Shown one piece after another: positions 41,660 through 53,434 of a stretch of 64,000 nt of DNA. Origin of the DNA: Pachyseris speciosa (taxonomy: Eukaryota > Cnidaria > Anthozoa > Scleractinia > Pachyseridae); the NCBI GenBank assembly GCA_016490735.1, contig JAEMWC010000452.1, positions 352,501-416,500 on the forward strand, in the 5' to 3' direction. The first letter of the stretch is position 1, and each line of letters begins with the position of its first letter. The notes under the pieces are model-generated. The model did not search any database. It had not been told where the DNA came from and was given only the letters and a program-made list of their open reading frames with translations. A program made the position numbers and the translations under genes.

Positions 41660-42461
41660 AGTGAACAGTTTTTCAGAGAACGCAGCTTGAGGGAAACTGT
41701 AAGCTTTGAGGAACTGATATGTCCAAGGACAAATTACTGAGTATATATTTAAAGTGAGATGGAGGCTGTTGTGTTTATTATCCTTGAAATATTTTTCACA
41801 ACACATGAATTGGGGAAAATCACTAGGATATCACATTTAAACCAATCAAGAGCGGGCAAAAAATATTTGATGGATTATTAACACTGATAGTACTCATTTT
41901 TACTACAATGCCATGACAAATATATAAACAATAAATTACGTAACTGTGGCAATTGAAGTACTGTGTCGTGATAATGTGCCTGTGCAGCCTTGATTGACAC
42001 TGCATGCTGCCATGAACCACAGTGAACCGAGTGTTCAAAAACCGTTGTCTGGTTTTTGTTTCTTTAACATTATTGTTTTGGCTTTTGTCTGGGGCCTTTT
42101 GTACATCCATTTGCTATCATATTTCATTACGATTGACATAACTTTTACAAGCCATGCAAAATAGATGGAAAAGCGAAAGTAATTTTCAAGAGTGTTATGT
42201 TGGTGTGGAAATCAAATCACTATACATGCACAGAAGAGTGTCAAACGTCCTTTAAAAGAGCTATGTCTTGGCTTGTGCATTATGAAAAATTGAGCCTTTT
42301 TTTTTAATTCATTGTTTGCAATCCTTGATCATCATTGTTCCTTTCTGGCTTATTATCATTTCTGATGTTTTTTTCCTAAGTTAATATTAATATTATTTAC
42401 TTCTAAGTTTCCTACATTGTAAGGGTAATTATTTAATTCACATACTATTGAGTATGGATAA

Positions 42462-43125
42462 TTAAGGGGGGACTAACTTAACTACAGACTTAGCGTTGTT
42501 GCCATGGGATTTTTGCGGACTGTATTTGTAAAACACAGTTTTTCGGTGTTTTTGCCACTGTATTGGTGAAACGTGCGAAGAGGTCAACATGTAAAATTAA
42601 TAAATGCTATTGCGCATGCGTAACTTGCCCCAGGCCCCAACTGCGCCTTAGAGAGAAAAATCCCTAAAACTTGGAGAAAATTATGTGAAGTTCCGATTTT
42701 TTTTGCCAATCGGAGATATTCCAGCCTTCTTTACAAGCCTACGTAAGCAATTGTTGTTAACGTACATAACTGCAATGATAATGACGAAATGGAATGAATT
42801 TGCATGCTTATGACGTCATAAATCTCAGAAAAATGCGAATTTCCAAAAATCGATACGTAGAGTTTTGCACCTTGGCGATTGTTAACCATTGGCACCATTT
42901 TCAATATCCAGAAGTGTACGCCACTCGAGTCTTAGGCCTTTTTCTGTTCTGGTCACGTGACTTACCAAATATGGTTGTGACTCGAAAATCTTGTAAATCT
43001 TTTTTATTGTAAAAGCATAGCCAGACAGCTTGCCTGTGCAAGTTAGGGTTTCCAAGATATGAGCGTTGGGAACTCTCCATAGCAACAATGTTAGCTCATT
43101 TTGTAGTTAAGTTAGTCCCCCTTAA
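42462..43125. mobile_element. 664-bp MITE
   Basis: TTAAGGGGGGACTAACTTAA and TTAAGTTAGTCCCCCTTAA are inverted ends, continued by GTTGTTGCCATGG / CCATAGCAACAATG. No gene. It lies inside the 15.8-kb element. Confidence 0.8.
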
Positions 43126-44290
43126 GAAACTTGGAAAAGTGATATATTACAGCACCTGGAGCAATGTATTTTTGATGTGCCATGATTTAATTATGTTTTA
43201 AATAACTCATGAATTTCATCCCCAGAGCCCAGTTTTCATTTTCCCCAGTGGGAAGGAAAAACTATAAGATATTGGAATGGCAGCCATTAAGTTACGCTCG
43301 CCATGATTTAAATCTCATAGATGTCTGGTGGCCATAGTTTTGCTTTACGCAGATCGTTTCCTTTATCAAATCTCTCTCCACTTTCACAAAACTGAATAAA
43401 AATGTGACGGTGAGAAGTTTTTCATTGAACAGCTCACATAGGCTCAAATTTAGGCATTTGGGGGCAGTGCAGAGCAAGTAACTATCCCTTCATGATCAAA
43501 AGTTTGTTTCTAGCTGGAAGGAATGACACCAGTTGCCAATATTTACTTAGTGTCTGAGTTAAAACCAACACAAAAACCTTGGCTCCGCTAATTTCTTTTC
43601 ATTTTTTTTTAACTTGAACCAAGGTAAGCCAATTCAAAAAAGATACCAAAGCTTTCATATATACTGTAGTCTTTTGTAGCTGCAGTTAAAGTTAATAAAA
43701 ATCTGACCGTGAAAAAAATTTGACGCGAGCGTCCTTAAAAAGAATTTTAAAAATTAAATAATGTAGTAAGATGATTTTTCCATTCAAGTGAAAAAGAGTT
43801 TCTTTTACAAAAATGCAACGGTAATTAGAAAGAGCTTTCTTTTAATTACCATTCATAAACATGAAAAACGAGATTGTGTAAAAGTACAATCAAATTACAT
43901 TTCACAATAAATTTGCATGAACTGGAACTAGGTCTACAAATAGGTGAGGCATCAGAGGGATAGGATCAAAATTCATTATGGTCCGATTGTTATTTTCCAC
44001 GTATACTGTTTGAAAGCTCTCCTAATTTGCTAAAATATATTATCCATTGTACAAAGAAATCAAAATGAAAAGGCCTGAGGTACCTTGATTTAAACCTTAA
44101 TAAAACATTAACTATTCAACAGATCCTGTTAATTCTAGTTCATTGCACATTTCAGAGCAATACCTTAAATCCCTTGAGAGAAATTGTGTTCTTGTGTACT
44201 TAAACGTCTCTAAGAGTTACATCTACATAATATGACCCTGGATATGTCTATGTTAACTGAGCCATTCTCACTCGATTCTTGCTTTCCATT

Positions 44291-47200
44291 GGGCCATTCC
44301 ATTTTTTATACGCACCCCCCCTATTGAAGGTACAGGAATTCTTGGGGGAAAGGGGGTAGGGGTAGCCCCAATTAACACTTGATGACTTCAAAGGCAGGCC
44401 CCGTCCGTGTACGTGACAACAAAGGTCACCGCGATACCACTTAAAGTACATGGAGGAAGAAAATCTAAAACTTTAACGCTAACAATAGTTTTACTCAAAC
44501 CCAACTTCTGGGAAACAGTAAAACCACACAAGCGCAAAGTGAAACAATAAATTCTTCCCCAATAAAACAACGAAATGCAGAAATAAAGTGGGTTTTAGCC
44601 TTTGAGAAAAACACAGCATCAAGCTGTGATCACACGGATCGAAAAAATATTGATCCTATTGGACAGAAAGGGAGAGCCAATCAGGACGAAGAGATTTCGA
44701 TCCTACACGCGAGTACAAAAGCTTAAACATGCATGGTTTGTGCGGAGTTCACCATCCTAAACTGAATAGTATCGGCAACTGAAGAGATCCACAAGATAGG
44801 ATCGAAACCGCGGTCTTGCCTGACTAAAATCAACATGTCCGAAAGCCTCATATCAGTCGCAGGCTACATCAAAGATGACAACCAAATGGACATAGATCCT
44901 CAAGATGATCCCAGAAAAGCTGAAGACGAACTCCTAGAAAGTACAGACGAGTCCAATGAAGACACCAACCCAGGCCAAATACTGCCACAGAACCAAGAGC
45001 ACGGTGAAACGAGCCTCAAGAGTGAGGGAGCATCAAGAATGCCAGACAGAGAAGAATCCAGAAAACGCCGCCACAGCAGAATTTCGACGTTACCCGCTGA
45101 AGAGCGGATTAAGAAAGCAGAAAACGCAATTGAAAGCCTTAAGAGGCACACCGATAAAGGAACTTGCCCAGTATCCTTTCGATACAAGGCACGAGCAAAT
45201 GTTAAGGCGGACGAACAATTCAAAAGCGATGTGAAACGCATCCGCAAACAGGCGGAACAAGATTTTGTACATGCTCTTTCTCGATTTCACCAAAGGCAAA
45301 TCAATAGTTTCAAGCGTGAACTACAACGAGGCAAGAGGCCTAAACATGAAAATGTGACTGCTAAGAAAGCATCAAACAAGAAAGTCGCGCAGTCAGCGCC
45401 TAGCGAAACAACTGTACAAACGAGCAATGTAAATAGGATAGCAAATAGCCTAATGGAGAAGCTCGGCCAGTGCAATGAGATGTTTGCAAAACTGCAAGAA
45501 ATGACAAATAAACAAGTTGAAAAGTACACTGGCTCATTTCCTGAGTACCATAATTTTAACCAAAGGGGAAAGGGAAAACAAATGGCTAATAGAATGCGCA
45601 AACAAAGGCGTAAAAATACACGCACTAGACGAAACAAAGCGCAATTAGAGGCAAACAAAAAACACATAAAAAACCTCTCAAACAAACAATTAACAGAAGA
45701 TCAAATCAATTTACTTGGAAAGGGGCTCAAATTTATCCCAACACCCGTGACAAAACAAGATCAGATTAGGCGTCAACTCTTGCGTGATTTTGAACAGTTC
45801 GCAAGAAGAATGCGCCTTCAATACATGTACCACGGAGAAGAAGACGAACCGCATCCATTCTACGTGAAATCAAACTGGAACCCACCAGTACAAAAATCTG
45901 TAGCCCTAGAAAGTTATTTAGAAGAGGTGAAAATGTCACTTGCGGAAATTAATCTCACAAAGCCTAAAAACAATTTACCGGCCGGGGAACGTGCGGCGCT
46001 TGACACCCTTAGAAGTGACGAACAAATTAATTTAAAGAAAGCAGACAAGGGCACAAGCACCGTAGTCATGAACAGAGAAGATAAGATAAATGAAGGACAG
46101 ATTCAATTGAACGTCAGAGAAAACTACAGGCCCCTCGAGAGCCCAATGGTCGAGGAAACAAGCAAACGAGTCGAAGAGTTAATAAACGAACTCTACCGAG
46201 GGAATTTCATAGATGAAATGACCAAAAAATGGCTTTGTCAAACACCACAACCGCCTCGCATACCAATATTCTACACCCTGACAAAAATCCACAAACCTTC
46301 TCCCGTAGGGAGACCAATAATATCAGGGTGCGACGGACCGACAGAAAAGCTATCCTGCTTCGTTGATAAAATTCTTCAGCCTATAGCACAAAAACAGAAG
46401 TCATATCTCAAAGATACAACAGACTTCGTCAATTTTATCGAGAGTACAAAACTCCCGAAAGAAGTGATTCTTGTCTCAATGGACGTAACGAGCCTATACA
46501 CAAACATACCACAAGAGGAGGGAATAAATATAGTATGCGCAACATACGAAAATTTCTACAGAGAGGGACCTCCTATCCCTAAGCGCTCACTTACGAAAGC
46601 ATTACGACTTATTTTGCAAGAAAACTCGTTCCAATTTAACGAACGTGACTACTTGCAAACACACGGAACCGCCATGGGCACTAAAATGGCAGTAGCCTTT
46701 GCTAATATTTTCATGGCGGAAATTGAAACACAAATCCTACACAAAAGCGCTAACAAACCGCTCGTTTGGAAACGTTACATCGACGACATAATCTCCGTCT
46801 GGTACGCCAACAGAGATGTCGTTGACCAGTTCATTGAACAAGCAAATAAACACCACCCAACCATCAAATTTACGGCTGAAATATCATGTACAGAAACGAC
46901 TTTCTTAGACACAACTATTTACAAGGGCGAGAGATTCAACAAGGAGTCAATTCTCGACATGAGAACCCACTTCAAACCTACAGAGACATTTCAGTACACG
47001 TTCTTCACAACGTGTCACCCGCCGGGAGTAAAGAAGGGCTTTGTCAAAGGTGAAGCACTTAGACTCCTTAGGACAAACTCTACAAAGAAAATGTTTGAAG
47101 AAAATATTGACAAATTTAAAACACACCTAATGGAGAGAGGCTACCCGAGAAATTTTATTCAAAACACACTCTCCGAAGTGAAATTTGAAGGAAGGAAACG

Positions 47201-47555
47201 GGCTCTACTCCAACAGAAAAATACAAAGAAACGAATCTTGCCCTTCGTGACACAATATCACCCAGCAGTTCCAAACCTAAAGCAAATCCTAATGAGCAAA
47301 TGGGACTTAATACAGCAACAACCATTGCTAAACGAGATTTTCAAGGAACCGCCCATAATATCATACAGAAAGGGGCGTTCACTCAAAGACATACTCGTGA
47401 GAGCAAAATTATAATAAAGGCTAAAAACAGAACACGTACTTTGGAGCCGTGCAGGCCTGCCAGCCCCAATTAACACTTGATCTTTTTTTTCTAAGGGGGT
47501 AAATTCGTAGAAAACCCTTCAATAGGGGGGGTGCGTATAAAAAATGGAATGGCCC
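44291..47555 (+). mobile_element. Penelope-like element without GIY-YIG, bounded by perfect 40-bp TIRs
   Basis: 44291-44330 and 47516-47555 are exact reverse complements (GGGCCATTCC...; seven C then CTATTGAAGG). A 20-bp direct repeat AGCCCCAATTAACACTTGAT lies at 44364-44383 and 47462-47481. The element is 3265 bp and holds one long ORF. Flanks show at most ATT on both sides, so a target duplication is unclear. Confidence 0.82.
44835..47414 (+). CDS. Penelope-like reverse transcriptase, intact 859 residues, no endonuclease
   Basis: The N-terminal third is acidic then strongly basic (RMRKQRRKNTRTRRNK near residue 255), a likely nucleic-acid-binding region. The RT core follows: KADKGTSTVV (about 402), GRPIISGCDGP (about 494), SMDVTSLYTNIP (about 548, catalytic Asp), GTAMGTKMAVAFANIF (about 609), RYIDDI (about 647, catalytic Asp pair), TFLDTTIY (about 688), and HPPGVKKGFVKGEALRLLRT (about 732). 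These are diagnostic of Penelope-like elements. The protein stops right after LKDILVRAKL, the point where canonical elements continue into a Cys motif and GIY-YIG endonuclease. There is no stop or frameshift in 2.6 kb, so it is young or under selection. Confidence 0.93.
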   Translation: MSESLISVAGYIKDDNQMDIDPQDDPRKAEDELLESTDESNEDTNPGQILPQNQEHGETSLKSEGASRMPDREESRKRRHSRISTLPAEERIKKAENAIESLKRHTDKGTCPVSFRYKARANVKADEQFKSDVKRIRKQAEQDFVHALSRFHQRQINSFKRELQRGKRPKHENVTAKKASNKKVAQSAPSETTVQTSNVNRIANSLMEKLGQCNEMFAKLQEMTNKQVEKYTGSFPEYHNFNQRGKGKQMANRMRKQRRKNTRTRRNKAQLEANKKHIKNLSNKQLTEDQINLLGKGLKFIPTPVTKQDQIRRQLLRDFEQFARRMRLQYMYHGEEDEPHPFYVKSNWNPPVQKSVALESYLEEVKMSLAEINLTKPKNNLPAGERAALDTLRSDEQINLKKADKGTSTVVMNREDKINEGQIQLNVRENYRPLESPMVEETSKRVEELINELYRGNFIDEMTKKWLCQTPQPPRIPIFYTLTKIHKPSPVGRPIISGCDGPTEKLSCFVDKILQPIAQKQKSYLKDTTDFVNFIESTKLPKEVILVSMDVTSLYTNIPQEEGINIVCATYENFYREGPPIPKRSLTKALRLILQENSFQFNERDYLQTHGTAMGTKMAVAFANIFMAEIETQILHKSANKPLVWKRYIDDIISVWYANRDVVDQFIEQANKHHPTIKFTAEISCTETTFLDTTIYKGERFNKESILDMRTHFKPTETFQYTFFTTCHPPGVKKGFVKGEALRLLRTNSTKKMFEENIDKFKTHLMERGYPRNFIQNTLSEVKFEGRKRALLQQKNTKKRILPFVTQYHPAVPNLKQILMSKWDLIQQQPLLNEIFKEPPIISYRKGRSLKDILVRAKL

Positions 47556-48194
47556 ATTCCACGTGCACTTCGCTGTTCAAGGCATCTCTTCGTGATTTTC
47601 GACCGATTCCACTTCACCCGGTACAATAGTTCTGCTCATTTTGTATCTTCCTACACTTGATGCCAGTTGAAATTCATTCTCTTCGTTAATCGCCTCGAAA
47701 TTCCTCCCCTGGAGACAATTTTTTTCAGAATTTCTTCACACAAACTGTTGACATCGTGTAATATGACAGTTTCGACGTTGTGTAGTTCCACTTTAGTGTC
47801 TCTACCGCTTACCAGGTCCCCTAGATTCCACTAACTCGCTCGCACCCAATTTTATTGAATGGCTCAAAATATAAAGCATGAAAAATACTGTTTCCATGAC
47901 AACCGTCAAATCATTATTGATTTTACTACTGCAAAAACTAAATAAATTAACAGAGTAAAGAAAAATTATTAAAAATCAGATTTTCTTTGCCATGCAATGC
48001 CTGAGGATGCCCATGGAAAGAGTTTTCCACATTATGATCCTTTTTTGCGGTTTTAGCTGCATGAAACATGTTTTCTGGAGTACATCAGTAGACATTGAAA
48101 TATTTGTTGGTCAGTATTGCACAAAAGGTAGCAAAAAGAACTCTACAAATAAGAATTAAGTATTGGTTGAATATTATTGGGGGGGGATTTTCAG
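47556..48194. other. Non-coding spacer inside the 15.8-kb element
   Basis: AT-rich, no motif recognised; leads into the degraded inner edge of the right array. Confidence 0.5.
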
Positions 48195-50860
48195 GAGAGT
48201 AGGGACAGTTGATTAATGCTAGGGACAGATAATCAATGCTAGGGAAAGATGATCAGTGCTAGGGACAGTTGATCACTGTTAGGGACAGATGATCAGTGCT
48301 AGGGACAGATGATCAGTGTTAGGGACAGATGATCAGTGCTGGGAAGAGATGATCAATGCTTAATAAGGGACAATTGATCAATGCTAGGGGCAGATGATCA
48401 ATTATGCTAGGGACAGTTGATCAGGGTTTATCAGTGTTAGGGACAAATGAGCAGTAATAGGGACAAATGATCAATACTGGGGACAAAACAACAGTGCTGA
48501 GAAACAGATTATCAGCGTTAGGGACAGTTGATTGGTGCTTTAGGGACAGATAATCAGTGCTAGGGACAGTAAATCACTTGTAGGGACAGTCGATCATTGC
48601 CAGGAACAGTCGATCATTGCTAGGGACAGATGACCATGCAGTGCTAGGGACAGTCAATCACTAGTAGGGACAGTCGATCATTGCTAGGGACAATCAATCA
48701 CTAGTAGGGACAGTCGATCATTGCTAGGGACAGATGATCAGTGCTAGGGACAGATGATCAGTGCTAGGGACAGTCAATCACTAGTAGGGACAGTCGATCA
48801 TTGCTAGGGACAGATGATCAGTGCTAGGGACAGATGATCTGTGCTAGGGACAGTCAATCACTTGTAGGGACAGTCGATCATTGCTAGGGACAGTCAATCA
48901 CTAGTAGGGACAGTCGGTCATTGCTAGGGACAGATGATCAGTGCTAGGGACAGATGATCAGTGCTAGGGACAGTCAATCACTAGTAGGGACAGTCGATCA
49001 TTGCTAGGGACAGATGATCAGTGCTAGGGACAGATGATCAGTGCTAGGGACAGATGATCTGTGCTAGGGACAGATGATCAGTGCTAGGGACAGTCAATCA
49101 CTAGTAGGGACAGTCGATCATTGCTAGGGACAGATGATCAGTGCTAGGGACAGATGATCTGTGCTAGGGGCAGATGATCAGTGCTAGGGACAGTCAATCA
49201 CTAGTAGGGACAGTCGATCATTGCTAGGGACAGATGATCAGTGCTAGGGACAGTCAATCGCTAGTAGGGACAGTCAATCATTGCTAGGGATAGATGATCA
49301 GTGCTAGGGACAGTCAATCACTAGTGGGGACAGTCGATCATTGCTAGGGACAGATGATCAGTGCTAGGGACAGATGATCTGTGTTAGGGACAGATGATCA
49401 GTGCTAGGGACAGTCCATCACTAATAGGGACAGTCGATCATTGCTAGAGACAGATGATCAGTGCTAGGGACAGTCAATCGCTTGTAGGGACAGTCAATCA
49501 TTGCTAGGGACAGATGATCAGTGCTAGGGACAGTCAATCACTAGTAGGGACAGTCGATCATTGATAGGGACAGTCGATCATTGCTAGGGACAGATGATCA
49601 GTGCTAGGGACAGTCAATCACTAGTACGGACAGTCGATCATTGCTAGGGACAGTAGATCATTGCTAGGGACAGTCAATCACTAGTACGGACAGTCGATCA
49701 TTGCTAGGGACAGTCAATCACTAGTAGGGACAGTCGATCATTGATAGGGACAGTAGATCATTGCTAGGGACAGATGATCAGTGCTAGGAACAGTCAATCA
49801 CTAGTAGGGACAGTCAATCATTGCTAGGGACAGTAGATCATTGCTAGGGACAGTCAATCACTAGTAGGGACAGTCGATCATTGTTAGGGACAGTCGATCA
49901 TTGCTAGGGACAGTAGATCATTGCTAGGGACAATTGATCATTGCTAGGGACAGTCGATCAGTGTGAGGGACAGTTGATCACTATTAGGGACAGTCGATCA
50001 TTGATAGGGACAGTCGATCATTACTAGGGACAGTCGATCATTACTAGGGACAGATGATCAGAGCTAGGGACAGTCAATCACTAGTAGGGACAGTCGATCA
50101 TTGCTAGGGACAGTCGATCATTGCTAGGGACAGTAGATCATTGCTAGGGACAATTGATCATTGCTAGGGACAGTCGATCAGTGTGAGGGACAGTTGATCA
50201 CTATTAGGGACAGCCGATCATTGATAGGGACAGTCGATCATTACTAGGGACAGATGATCAGAGCTAGGGACAGTCAATCACTAGTAGGGACAGTCGATCA
50301 TTGCTAGGGACAGTCGATCATTGCTAGGGACAATTGATCATTGGTAGGGACAGTCGATCAGTGTGAGGGACAGTTGATCACTATTGGGGACAGTTGATCA
50401 TTGCTAGGGACAGTCGATCATTGCTAGGGACAGTCAATCACTAGTAGGGACAGTCAATCACTAGTAGGGACAGTTGATCATTGCTAGGGCCAGCAGATCA
50501 TTGCTAGGGACAATTGATCATTGCTAGGGAGTCGATCATTGATAGGGACAGTAGATCATTGCTAGGGACAGATGATCAGTGCTAGGAACAGTCAATCACT
50601 AGTAGGGACAGTCAATCATTGCTAGGGACAGTAGATCATTGCTAGGGACAGTCAATCACTAGTAGGGACAGTCGATCATTGTTAGGGACAGTCGATCATT
50701 GCTAGGGACAGTAGATCATTGCTAGGGACAATTGATCATTGCTAGGGACAGTCGATCAGTGTGAGGGACAGTTGATCACTATTAGGGGCAGTCGATCATT
50801 GATAGGGACAGTCGATCATTGCTAGTGACGGTTGATCATTGCTAGGGACAGTTGCTCAGT
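48195..50860. repeat. Right 20-bp minisatellite array, inverted
   Basis: About 133 units of AGGGACAGTCGATCATTGCT and variants, the reverse complement of the left array. The first ~350 bp (inner edge) is irregular and degraded; the register is constant from about 48660 to 50520. Confidence 0.97.
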
Positions 50861-51249
50861 ATTAAGATAGAGAGTGATGGGCGACTATCGGTACATAATG
50901 TGTCCCCATACATAACGTACCTACCTCCTGTGTTGGTAATACTGCTGACTCGATTCCCTGCAGGCTCTCTATCCTCCACAGAGCGTAGCGCGCGTGGGTC
51001 GATGGGAAGGGAAAGGAGAGAAAGGAGGCATCTGGTGCATACCATTTGTCAGAAAACTCTACTGGATTAAAATCTTCACAACTTTACAAAGATATGTGCA
51101 GAAAACTGAGTTTGGGTCTTTCGAAGTAGATTGTATGTGTCAAAAGGACAAAACCCTCTGAAATCAAACTCTGTATCCCAAGTAATTAGGACGCATGTAC
51201 TACTGAAACTGAGTCATTTGACCTGCGTCATCGGCTGAGAAATTAGAAG

Positions 51250-52833
51250 ATGGAGAAAAATTGCTCTTTTCAGCGGCTGGTTGGTGGACAGTGCAGCCAA
51301 GACCCTCGAAGCACTAAAGTCCAAGATTTAGTTCCCTTGCTATCTTGTAACAAAGCCATATCACGCCACAAAAGCTCTCTACGGCTGATGAGCGACAGCG
51401 GCGTTGTCACTGAAGTAGAACTGATTCTAGCAAGGTCTTCAATTTTCAGTTTCCCTCCCAATATTTCTGACATGGATATCTGTCCCGCTCATCGTTCTGC
51501 GCTGGGCATTGGATGGCGAAGGGGTTTAGCGCGCTGCCGTATTCCAGCCCAGCTGTGAGTCGTAGCGCGTCCGCAAATCCCGTATACTACGGATCGTGGA
51601 ATCAGAAAAAATATCTCCAGATTAATCTTGTGTATTACTGGAATATCTCTTCCAATCAGCTCCGGTAAGTGCCCATTCAAATAAAATCTATTGACTACAG
51701 TGCTGCATCACATTGTTTTTGCGAAATTTCATAAAAAGTGAAGTCACATTGGAAAGGGGGATGGTGACTGACTAAATTGAACCATTTACATTATTTATCA
51801 TTGTTTTATCTTTTTTTCAAGGAATATGCAGTGAATGTAGGATAACTCTTGCACAACATGTCAGAGCCGATTACCAAGACCCACTAATTATTGCTCTTTC
51901 AGAGAGTATTCATGAGCTTTCTTTGGTAAGTACTAGCTATTTTGGGAGTCTCGCGCATACCATTGATTTTATATGGAACTACAATAGACCTTTTTAGCTT
52001 GTACATTTTGTTTTCCCAATGTAGACCACGTGATGTTACCCAAGAGAACTGCTTCTTTGAAATTTCTCCTTATTCACGTGCATATGTACGCATAATTTAT
52101 AAAAAGACAAAAGGCAAATCCCCTTGGGAAGATCACATGGTCTACATTGGGAAAACAAAATCTACAAGCTAAAAAGGTCTATTCTGCATCATCCTGTTTT
52201 AATCCTATACCCTAATTATACTTGCTGTTGTGGTTAGTTCTAAAGACTTTAACTGACGCCACACTCTTTAATCTATATATTGATACCGAAAAGCCTCATA
52301 AATCGCGCACAATATAATAGTTGACGTTGCTATTCTAGACTAAGGAGACGCCTCGCACTCGTCCTGACCACAGTACCCCAGCTACCCCAGGAGGAAGCCT
52401 CTATTTACCACCTAGTGACGACTCATCCTCCTCTGAGGAGATTTCCTTTGACAGCACACCACCTACAAGAAAGCCCAAACCAAAGACCAAGACCACTGAC
52501 CCACTTAATAACTATTTGCCCACTCGAGGAATCAGTCCCGTTCGTTCTCGATTACAGCGGCCTTGGAAAGACGCAAGTAAAAGAACACAACGCTACTACG
52601 TGCGGAATGTAGGTCAAGGCGTATCTACACTTCTACAAGACATAGCTCCCGGTGATAGCGGTTCTCTCTTCAAATCAGTCTATTCCTCTGGTGTAATACA
52701 AAGAAACTTACAATGTAACCGAGAGGAATCCACAAGCGGTTCAGTCGACAAAACCATGATGAGCGCACTCGCCGAGTGCTACCGCGCAGCCGACAACTGG
52801 AATATTTTTCCGGAAAATCAATCCATATTTTGA
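51250..52833 (+). pseudogene. Three-exon gene of an unnamed repeated family, broken by a hairpin
   Basis: Exon A (51250-51664) reads MDICPAHRSALGIGWRRG then Cys, a TGA at 51556, and continues open in the same frame to donor CCG|GTAAGT. Exon B (51822-51925, acceptor TTTTTCAAG) completes GICSECRITLAQHV, so A and B together form a CPxH...C...CxxC zinc-binding module. Exon C (52339-52833, acceptor ATTCTAG) is Ser/Pro-rich, then YYVRNVGQGVSTLLQDIAPG and MMSALAECYRAADNW, and is cut at 52800 by the left arm of a 203-nt-arm hairpin that supplies the stop. Phases 1 and 0 close. The modules feel familiar from multicopy cnidarian proteins of unknown function, but I cannot name the family. The upstream start is uncertain. 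Confidence 0.6.
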
Positions 52834-53383
52834 GGGATCTACCTCTCAGGGAGCAAGCTAATGATATCAGTTCATTTTGTTTCAAGTATAGCGCAAGATA
52901 TAAATTAATCTCGTCCTAGTAGGTGTAACGCAATCTTTCCTTCGTCACTGGTGACCAGGTGATTTTGGCGACGGACAATTTCTTCTTTTATCTGACGAGG
53001 GAGGAGGATGGTACGGAGCCCCCAATAGGACATCAACCAAAAAAATTGCAAAAGGACGACTTATAAGTCGACTTATAACTCGTCCAACGCGTCTTATAAA
53101 TGCTCGTCCAGGTCAAATGCCCCACCGTCCAGTCGAGTTATAAGACGACTTATAACTCATCCAGTTGAGTTATAAGTCGACTCCCTCGTCAGATAAAAGA
53201 AGAAATTGTCCGTCGCCAAAATCACCTGGTCACCAGTGACGAAGGAAAGATTGCGTTACACCTACTAGGAGGAGATTAATTTATATCTTGCGCTATACTT
53301 GAAACAAAATGAACTGATATCATTAGCTTGCTCCCTGAAAGGTAGATCCCTCAAAATATGGATTGATTTTCCTGAAAAATATT
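52801..53383. repeat. Inverted repeat with ~203-nt arms
   Basis: Arms 52801-53003 and 53181-53383 are near-perfect reverse complements (few mismatches). The 177-nt centre is itself full of ACTTATAA/TTATAAGT palindromes. It truncates the gene upstream. Confidence 0.9.
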
Positions 53384-53434
53384 GCAAAAGCTTAGCATGG
53401 GACCGGGGTACAAGCTCGATGTCAAGATGTGACA

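Larger units (their letters stand above)
35085..50933. mobile_element. 15.8-kb transposon-like element (35093-50925) with satellite termini and 8-bp target duplication
   Basis: TCCTGTGT at 35085-35092 and 50926-50933 flanks 45-bp inverted ends (35093-35137, 50881-50925) that match at 43 of 45 positions, beginning GGTA.GTACGT. Each end leads into a 2.7-kb array of a 20-bp minisatellite in inverted orientation. The interior (37911-48194) holds an OTU protease pseudogene, foldback FB2, a MITE and a Penelope-like element. No transposase was recognised, so it may be non-autonomous or have lost its enzyme. Without the 3.3-kb Penelope insertion it would be about 12.6 kb. Confidence 0.85.

Noticed and set aside
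41823..42110. 95-codon minus-strand ORF inside the 15.8-kb element as its transposase
   Set aside because: Too short and without any catalytic or zinc-finger motif.
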